Positions 14,505 through 19,306 of a DNA stretch of 19,306 bases are shown here, in pieces. Both the position numbers and the translations under genes were made by a program. Position 1 is the first letter of the stretch. Every line of letters starts with the position of its first letter. The notes below the pieces were generated by a model. The model was given only the letters and a program-made list of their open reading frames with translations, was not told where the DNA came from and ran no database searches. Origin of the DNA: Bacteroidota bacterium (lineage in GTDB: Bacteria > Bacteroidota > Bacteroidia > Bacteroidales > Tenuifilaceae); contig JAEXVC010000219.1 in assembly GCA_023406715.1 (NCBI GenBank), positions 1-19,306 of the forward strand. The letters run 5' to 3'.

Positions 14505-15545
14505 ATGTTTAGATTTTCGAATCCTGAGTACTTATACTTACTTCTAGTCATTCCCGTATTGATTGCGCTTTACTGGTATACGGTTCGTATTCAGAAAGCC
14601 AACATCAAGTTATTCGGTAAATTCGATACCGTACTCGGCCTTATACCGGGCATGTCGTTTGTCCGTGGTTGGGTTAAAATGATATTTCTGCTAAATGCAT
14701 ACCTGTTTGTTGTTTTAGCATTGGCTGGGCCGCAATTCGGTGCAAAGCTCACCGAGGTTAAACGTAAAGGTATTGAGTTGATAATTGCCCTGGACGTTTC
14801 CAACAGTATGCTGGCCGAGGATATTCAACCCAATAGAATTGAACGTGCAAAGCAGTCGATTTCGCAGCTGGTAGATAGGTTAACAAACGACCATATTGGC
14901 CTAATAGTATTCTCGGGCGATGCTTATGTTCAACTTCCAATTACCAGCGATTATGCCTCGGCTAAGATGTTCCTGTCGTCAATTAATCCAGGGATGGTTC
15001 CCAAACAAGGAACAGCAATTGGTAGCGCAATTGAACTTGCAGCAAGTTCATTTAACCCAGAATCTAAGGCTAGTAAGGTAATTGTTGTAATATCCGATGG
15101 GGAAAACCACGAAGACGATCCGGTAGAATCGGCAAAAGTTGCTGCTGAAAACGGAATTGTTATTCATACAATTGGAATAGGTTCGCCCGATGGTGCCCCA
15201 ATTCCAATAGGTGGAAATCAGAACTACCTTAAGGATGAGAATGGAAATGTGGTTGTAACAAAACTCGACGAGGAAACACTATCAAAGATTGCCGTTATTG
15301 GCAATGGAAAGTATGTACGCGCAACCAATACACAGTTAGGACTTCTACCTTTATTCGAGAATATCAACAAAATGCAACGTTCCGAAATTAAGGATAAAGT
15401 TTACACTGAGTATAACGAGCAATTCCAATATCTACTTGCAATAGCATTACTTATTTTAATTGTTGAGTTCATAATTCTTGAACGTAAAAATCAATGGATT
15501 TCAGGTCTAAATCTGTTTGGCAATAAAAGGGGAGGTGAATTATGA
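14505..15545 (+). CDS. batB: BatB, membrane VWA-domain protein
   Basis: The 346-aa product is a paralogue of the upstream BatA with the same topology: N-terminal helices at about 8-26 and 57-75, a VWA domain at about 88-285, and a C-terminal helix at about 307-325. The MIDAS residues D97, S99 and S101 are in DVSNSM, with T170 in GTAIGSA and D198 in ISDGENHEDD. The site is intact, with N instead of G inside the DxSxS motif. A loop of about 20 residues near SPDGAPIPIGGNQNY is longer in sequence detail than in BatA. BatA and BatB are thought to form membrane complexes facing the periplasm. Its stop overlaps the batC start (ATGA), and a strong Shine-Dalgarno sequence for batC lies within its last codons. 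Confidence 0.92.
   Translation: MFRFSNPEYLYLLLVIPVLIALYWYTVRIQKANIKLFGKFDTVLGLIPGMSFVRGWVKMIFLLNAYLFVVLALAGPQFGAKLTEVKRKGIELIIALDVSNSMLAEDIQPNRIERAKQSISQLVDRLTNDHIGLIVFSGDAYVQLPITSDYASAKMFLSSINPGMVPKQGTAIGSAIELAASSFNPESKASKVIVVISDGENHEDDPVESAKVAAENGIVIHTIGIGSPDGAPIPIGGNQNYLKDENGNVVVTKLDEETLSKIAVIGNGKYVRATNTQLGLLPLFENINKMQRSEIKDKVYTEYNEQFQYLLAIALLILIVEFIILERKNQWISGLNLFGNKRGGEL
15529..15538 (+). promoter_or_regulatory. Strong Shine-Dalgarno sequence before batC
   Basis: GGGGAGGTGA ends 3 nt before the batC ATG, with the GGAGG core 6 nt from it. This is close to the ideal anti-16S complement. It is unusual in this window, where most genes show no such sequence. It lies inside the last codons of batB and may secure batC translation in addition to coupling through the ATGA overlap. 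Confidence 0.6.
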
Positions 15546-16282
15546 AAAGATTTACATTAGTTTGTTCCGCTTTATTGTTGATAGTAATTTCGGCTTTTGC
15601 CCAAAACGAGCGTAAAGCAATCCGTAAAGGAAATAATGCTTTTGAGGATAAAGATTTTGTTGAATCGGAGGTGCAGTACCGTAAGGCATTGGAAACTAAT
15701 ATTCACTCTTTCAAGGGAAAGTTTAACCTTGCCGATGCGCAGTTCAAACAGGAGAAGTACGACGATGCTTTAAAAACGATGGATGAGATCAATCAGACTG
15801 GCCTATCCAGTACTCAAAAAGCAATGATTTATCATAATAAGGGTAACGCATTATTTATGCAACAGAAATTTCAGGAAAGCATTGATGCCTATAAGAATGC
15901 ACTCAAACTTAATCCGAACGATAACGAAACAAAGTACAATCTATCGGAAGCTCAGCGTATGCTTAAACAGCAACAGCAGCAACAGAATAAGGATAATAAG
16001 GACAATAAAGACAACAAGGATAATAAAGATAATAAAGATAATAAGGATAACAAAGACCAGAACAAGGACGACAAGAAGGATAACCAGGATAAAAATAAAG
16101 ACCAGAATAAAGATAAGCAGGATAATAAAGACCAAAAGCAGCAGGAACAGCAACCCAAAATATCAAAGCAGGATGCAGAACGAATGTTGCAGGCAATTCA
16201 GAACAACGAGAAGGATATTCAGGAAAAAATGAAACAGGAAAAAGCCAAAGCGGCTAAAGTGCGCGTAATTAAGAATTGGTAA
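15542..16282 (+). CDS. batC: BatC, secreted TPR protein with KDN-repeat linker
   Basis: The 246-aa product has a signal peptide (1-20, cleavage after SAFA). It has tetratricopeptide repeats over about 22-140, the clearest being AMIYHNKGNALFMQQKF and the following helix ending NALKLNPND. A very hydrophilic low-complexity linker covers about 143-205 and is made of Q, N, K and D. The C-terminus has a short helical segment, ISKQDAERMLQAIQNNEKDIQEKMK, a BatC-type tail seen next to BatB in some species as part of a BatB-BatC fusion. TPRs suggest a scaffold for Bat partner proteins in the periplasm. The 4-bp overlap with batB and 16-bp gap to batD place it firmly in the operon. The DNA under the linker is a tandem array, listed separately. 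Confidence 0.88.
   Translation: MKRFTLVCSALLLIVISAFAQNERKAIRKGNNAFEDKDFVESEVQYRKALETNIHSFKGKFNLADAQFKQEKYDDALKTMDEINQTGLSSTQKAMIYHNKGNALFMQQKFQESIDAYKNALKLNPNDNETKYNLSEAQRMLKQQQQQQNKDNKDNKDNKDNKDNKDNKDNKDQNKDDKKDNQDKNKDQNKDKQDNKDQKQQEQQPKISKQDAERMLQAIQNNEKDIQEKMKQEKAKAAKVRVIKNW
15986..16057 (+). repeat. Eight tandem 9-bp units encoding NKD repeats in batC
   Basis: Eight in-frame 9-bp units (AA[T/C]AA[A/G]GA[T/C]) run without interruption and encode (Asn-Lys-Asp)8, residues 149-172. They differ only at third codon positions, so selection or recent duplication keeps the protein sequence. A degenerate continuation of K, D, N and Q codons runs to about 16150. Because the unit is a multiple of three, slippage would change linker length without breaking the frame. 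Confidence 0.85.
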
Positions 16283-16298
16283 GTAATCTACTTAATAT

Positions 16299-18128
16299 AT
16301 GATACGGAAACTACTAATTATTGCTCTTGTATTTATTTCGAGTGTTACGTTAGCCCAGAATGTAACAATCGAAGCCTATGCTCCCAATGTGGTGGAGCTT
16401 GGAGAGCAGTTTAGGTTAACCTATACACTAACAGCTCGACCCACATCGTTCAATCCACCTACTATTGCTGATTTTGATGTGATTGCTGGGCCAAGCACAT
16501 CGAGCAGCACAAGCATTGAGATGATTAACGGTAAGGTTACTCAAACCCAATCGTACACCTATACATATATACTGGAAGCTACCAAGGAAGGGAAATTTAC
16601 CATTGATGCTGCTGAGGCCACTGTAAACAACGATAAAATAAAATCCAACTCATTATCTATTGAGGTTGTAAAGGCATCGGCAAATACACGTCAAAATAAC
16701 ACACAAACCACCAAGCAACAAGCAAATGGGGCTGAATTACCCAACGATGAACTATTCGTTACAGTTGAAACTAATAAAAAAACGGCCTATGTAGGCGAGC
16801 CTATTGAGGCTACTATTAAGATATATACCCGAGTTGGAATTGCAGGATTTGAGGAGGCGAAATTCCCCACATTCGATGGATTTTGGAGTCAAGAGATAGC
16901 CACCGAACAGAATATATCGTTCCAGCGTACCAATATCAACGGGAAAATATATAACGTTGGTGTAATTCGTAAATACTTACTTTTTCCTCAGCAAAAGGAT
17001 AAACTCGAAATTCCACCTTTCGAACTGGTGGTGGTTTATCAGGCTCGCACATCACGCTCGCAATCAATTTTCGACGAGTTCTTTGGAGGAGGTTTCGAGA
17101 ACTACCGAAAACGGTTGGTTAGCAAACCTTTAATCGTAAATGTTAAACAGTTACCGAACAATGCTCCCGAATCGTTTATTGGAGCAGTAGGCGCATATAA
17201 AATTGATGCCAGCACCGATAAAACAAAACTAAAAACTAATGAGGCTGTCACTGTTAAGTTGAAAATATTGGGTAGCGGAAATTTGAAACTTATAGGAACG
17301 CCAAAGGTTGAATTCCCTGCAGGTTTTGAACTATTCGACCCTAAAGTAAGCGATAATATTAACACAACTGCCAATAACACTTCGGGTACTAAAACCATTG
17401 AGTACATTGCAATTCCACGTTCTGCAGGAACTTTTGAGATACCTCCTGTAGAATTTACATACTTCGATTTGAATAAGGAATCTTATGTTACTTTACGCTC
17501 AAAGGCAATGCCTATTGAGGTTCTGGCCGATTCTTCTGCTGCATCGGGTGTTATGATTACCGGTTACAGCAAAGAGGATGTTAAGTTTATTGGCAAGGAT
17601 ATTAGGTTTATCAAAACAAGTCACTCAAAATTACGTCCAATTAACTCATTTGTGGTAACATCGGGGATGTATTTTTTCATCTACATCATTCTGATAATTG
17701 CATTCCTCGTATTCTGGTATTTGTACAGCAAGCATCGTGAGCAAATGACCGATTTGAGCATTGTGCGCACACGTAAGGCAAACAAGACCGCTCAAAAACG
17801 CCTTAAGGAGGCAAGTATTATGTTAAATCAGGATAATGCCGAAAAATTCTACGAGGAAATTCATAGGGCACTTTGGGGATATACAGCCGATAAACTCAGT
17901 ATTCCAATTGCAAACCTTAATTCCGATAGGGTTAAGGAGGAATTGTCTAAACGCGGAGTTGATAACATTGATATTGAGGAATTTATAAGGATAATTGATG
18001 TGTGCGAATTTGCTCGTTTTGCTCCAAATAAAGAGCATTCGCAGATGGATGCGCTCTATGAATCAACATACACCTTGATTTCGAAATTTGAGCAAACTTT
18101 AGGAAAAGCAAAGTCGAATCTTTGGTAA
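16299..18128 (+). CDS. batD: BatD, large periplasmic/membrane Bat protein
   Basis: The 609-aa product has a signal peptide (1-19, ending TLAQ). An extracytoplasmic region at about 20-440 is made of repeated Ig-like beta-sandwich modules; each starts with a phrase such as VVELGEQFRLTYTL, TAYVGEPIEATIKIYT or LKTNEAVTVKLKILGSGN. One membrane helix lies at about 455-477 and a cytoplasmic C-terminal helical domain follows to 609. This matches the BatD family (oxygen tolerance). The middle contains a glycine/phenylalanine loop, IFDEFFGGGFENYRK. It is expected to be the large scaffold of the Bat membrane complex, but no activity is known. The start ATG lies 16 bp after batC. Its cytoplasmic domain resembles the tail of the smaller BatD-like protein at the start of the operon. 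Confidence 0.92.
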   Translation: MIRKLLIIALVFISSVTLAQNVTIEAYAPNVVELGEQFRLTYTLTARPTSFNPPTIADFDVIAGPSTSSSTSIEMINGKVTQTQSYTYTYILEATKEGKFTIDAAEATVNNDKIKSNSLSIEVVKASANTRQNNTQTTKQQANGAELPNDELFVTVETNKKTAYVGEPIEATIKIYTRVGIAGFEEAKFPTFDGFWSQEIATEQNISFQRTNINGKIYNVGVIRKYLLFPQQKDKLEIPPFELVVVYQARTSRSQSIFDEFFGGGFENYRKRLVSKPLIVNVKQLPNNAPESFIGAVGAYKIDASTDKTKLKTNEAVTVKLKILGSGNLKLIGTPKVEFPAGFELFDPKVSDNINTTANNTSGTKTIEYIAIPRSAGTFEIPPVEFTYFDLNKESYVTLRSKAMPIEVLADSSAASGVMITGYSKEDVKFIGKDIRFIKTSHSKLRPINSFVVTSGMYFFIYIILIIAFLVFWYLYSKHREQMTDLSIVRTRKANKTAQKRLKEASIMLNQDNAEKFYEEIHRALWGYTADKLSIPIANLNSDRVKEELSKRGVDNIDIEEFIRIIDVCEFARFAPNKEHSQMDALYESTYTLISKFEQTLGKAKSNLW

Positions 18129-18141
18129 AACTTTATCAACT

Positions 18142-18903
18142 ATGACAAAAAGAATATTTATAACATTCACATTAATTGGTGCTACTTTGGGTTCATTGCT
18201 TGCCCAAAAGCCACAAATGTTGATTGAGCAAGCCGACAAACTATATACCGAGGGTAAATACCAAGATGCAATTAGCAATTACGAGGCAGTAGTAGGACAG
18301 GGGTTACAAAACGCAGAGCTTTACTACAACCTAGGTAATGCTTACTTCAAAATAAAAAATATTCCTGCAGCAATTCTTAACTACGAGCGTGCACACCTAC
18401 TTAATCCTGACGATGAGGATATAAACTTTAACTTGGATTTAGCACGAACCTATACTGTGGATAAAATTGAGGTACTGCCTGAGTTTTTCTTAGTATCGTT
18501 CATCAAAGGTTTTAGAAATTGGTTTAGTTCAAATTCATGGGCATACATCGCAATTTTCTCATTCGCATTGGTGCTTGCACTTGCCTTATTCTTCTGGTTC
18601 TCCCGCAGTTTTGAAATTAAGAGGTATGCATTTGGTGTTGCAGTGCTTTTATCGGTGATATTCGTAGTATCGTTAGTTTTTAGTATAAGCCAGAAGAATC
18701 AGGTTGTTAAGCGCAACAACGCTATAGTTTTCGCACCGGTTGTTTCAGCAAAAAGTTCACCCGACGAATCGGGTAAAGATCTGTTTATACTCCACGCAGG
18801 AACAAAGGTTGAATTGATTAGACCCGTAGGAGAGTGGTGTGAGGTTAAAATTGCCGATGGCAATAAGGGTTGGATACCAAAAACTTCGTTCCAGAAAATA
18901 TAG
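18142..18903 (+). CDS. batE: BatE, TPR and SH3-like membrane protein
   Basis: The 253-aa product has a signal peptide (1-21, ending LLAQ). TPR repeats follow at about 23-105: ADKLYTEGKYQDAISNYEAV, then AELYYNLGNAYFKIKNIPAA and RAHLLNPDDEDINFNLDLA. Two membrane helices lie at about 132-153 and 162-183. The C-terminus is a bacterial SH3-like domain (about 190-253) with FAPVVSAKSSPDESG and GWIPKTSFQKI. This order (TPR, two helices, SH3b) is that of BatE. The SH3b domain suggests binding to peptidoglycan or to a partner protein. It is the last gene of the operon; only a weak A/T-rich hairpin follows. Confidence 0.92.
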   Translation: MTKRIFITFTLIGATLGSLLAQKPQMLIEQADKLYTEGKYQDAISNYEAVVGQGLQNAELYYNLGNAYFKIKNIPAAILNYERAHLLNPDDEDINFNLDLARTYTVDKIEVLPEFFLVSFIKGFRNWFSSNSWAYIAIFSFALVLALALFFWFSRSFEIKRYAFGVAVLLSVIFVVSLVFSISQKNQVVKRNNAIVFAPVVSAKSSPDESGKDLFILHAGTKVELIRPVGEWCEVKIADGNKGWIPKTSFQKI

Positions 18904-18923
18904 TTTATAGAATAGAGATAACG

Positions 18924-18959
18924 CAGATTGAACAAATTTAAACTGATTTAATCTGTTTT
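18924..18959 (+). terminator. Weak A/T-rich hairpin after batE
   Basis: CAGATT (18924-18929) and AATCTG (18950-18955) are complementary. An inner AAAT/ATTT pairing gives a bulged stem, and TTTT follows. It lies 20 bp past the batE stop. The stem is weak, and the following sequence (CTGTGTCATCTATGTTCTA) resembles low-complexity phrases common between Bacteroidota genes. This is only a possible operon terminator. Confidence 0.35.
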
Positions 18960-19004
18960 AGCTGTGTCATCTATGTTCTAATTTCATTCTAACTTCATCT
19001 TTAG

Positions 19005-19012
19005 TATCTTTG
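19005..19012 (+). promoter_or_regulatory. Candidate promoter of the MATE transporter gene
   Basis: TATCTTTG matches the Bacteroidota -7 consensus TAnnTTTG exactly. TTTC at 18982-18985, 19 bp upstream, differs at one base from the -33 TTTG. The distance to the TTG start at 19033 would leave a leader of about 15 nt. Confidence 0.5.
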
Positions 19013-19032
19013 CTGTCTTAATTTTTTGAGAT

Positions 19033-19306
19033 TTGAAACAAGCAAAGGACTTTACAACTGGGAACATTGGTAAGCAAATTTTAAATTTGGCTTTACCAAT
19101 TATGGGAACCGCATTTATCCAAATGGCATACAATATGACCGATATGCTTTGGATAGGCCAAATTGGTAGCGATGCAGCAGCTGCAGTTGGTGCGGCAGGT
19201 TTCTTTTTATGGTTGGCCAATTCATTTGTATATACCACTAAAATTGGTGCAGAGGTTACTATTTCACAGAGTTTGGGCTCGGGAAATGGGCATATGGCTT
19301 TGCGTT
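19033..19306 (+). CDS. MATE-family transporter (partial, N-terminus only)
   Basis: The first 91 codons of a plus-strand gene that runs past the right edge. The product reads MKQAKDFTTGNIGKQILNLALPIMGTAF, then YNMTDMLWIGQIGSDAAAAVG. These are the first two helices and the conserved D-W-G-G-A-A stretch of multidrug and toxic compound extrusion (MATE/NorM/DinF) transporters. These are inner-membrane antiporters that export cations, drugs or metabolites using a Na+ or H+ gradient. The start must be TTG at 19033, because an in-frame TGA lies 6 nt upstream and the next ATG would cut into the first helix. It is unrelated to the Bat operon and has its own candidate promoter. Confidence 0.88.
   Translation, partial: MKQAKDFTTGNIGKQILNLALPIMGTAFIQMAYNMTDMLWIGQIGSDAAAAVGAAGFFLWLANSFVYTTKIGAEVTISQSLGSGNGHMALR

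Noticed and set aside
15941..16196. Several minus-strand hydrophobic open frames (poly-L/I/V/F or S/L)
   Set aside because: They are mirror images of the NKD/Q repeat region of batC; low-complexity codons read backward give apparent membrane proteins.

Overview
The window looks like chromosomal DNA from a member of the Bacteroidota, probably Bacteroidales or a relative. The main evidence is a complete moxR-DUF58-batABCDE (Bacteroides aerotolerance) operon. Supporting evidence is low G+C, A/T-rich intergenic DNA, almost no Shine-Dalgarno sequences, and several upstream matches to the Bacteroidota -7 promoter motif TAnnTTTG. No rRNA, tRNA, CRISPR array, transposase or phage gene was found.

Left half (1-8282, minus strand). 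This is a metabolic block. Reading in the direction of transcription, it holds a 493-aa PLP enzyme of the cysteine synthase/tryptophan synthase-beta fold; a threonine-synthase-like PLP enzyme with an N-terminal zinc ribbon; a small four-helix-bundle (S23/IVS-type) gene; a fused [2Fe-2S]/molybdopterin hydroxylase resembling the selenium-dependent xanthine dehydrogenase family; and an SsnA-type aminohydrolase that ends at a clear intrinsic terminator. A truncated CoA-disulfide-reductase-like flavoprotein lies beyond a 517-bp gene-free stretch and runs off the left edge. An Lrp/AsnC regulator diverges from the head of the block. The hydroxylase plus SsnA points to purine or other N-heterocycle catabolism. 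Pairing these with two PLP lyase/synthase-like enzymes and an Lrp regulator is the most plausible candidate here for an undescribed pathway. This is inference from gene order only.

The four-helix gene sits in a 592-bp segment bounded by perfect 16-bp inverted repeats, with degenerate inner copies. It looks like an insertion between the threonine-synthase-like gene and the hydroxylase gene. A second repeat, a long imperfect palindrome, lies between the two PLP genes, and a third structured, G+C-rich block lies at about 625-811.

Middle (8539-10148). The lrp gene and truA converge on a shared hairpin. The truA-moxR divergent spacer contains 102 nt with no G on the plus strand.

Right half (10149-18903, plus strand). 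This is the Bat operon: moxR, a small secreted protein of unknown function, a DUF58 protein, a membrane-anchored BatD-like protein, batA, batB, batC, batD and batE. The genes overlap or are separated by at most 31 bp. They likely form one transcript encoding a MoxR AAA+ ATPase with an envelope complex of VWA and TPR proteins. The window ends in the 5' part of a MATE-family transporter gene with its own candidate promoter.
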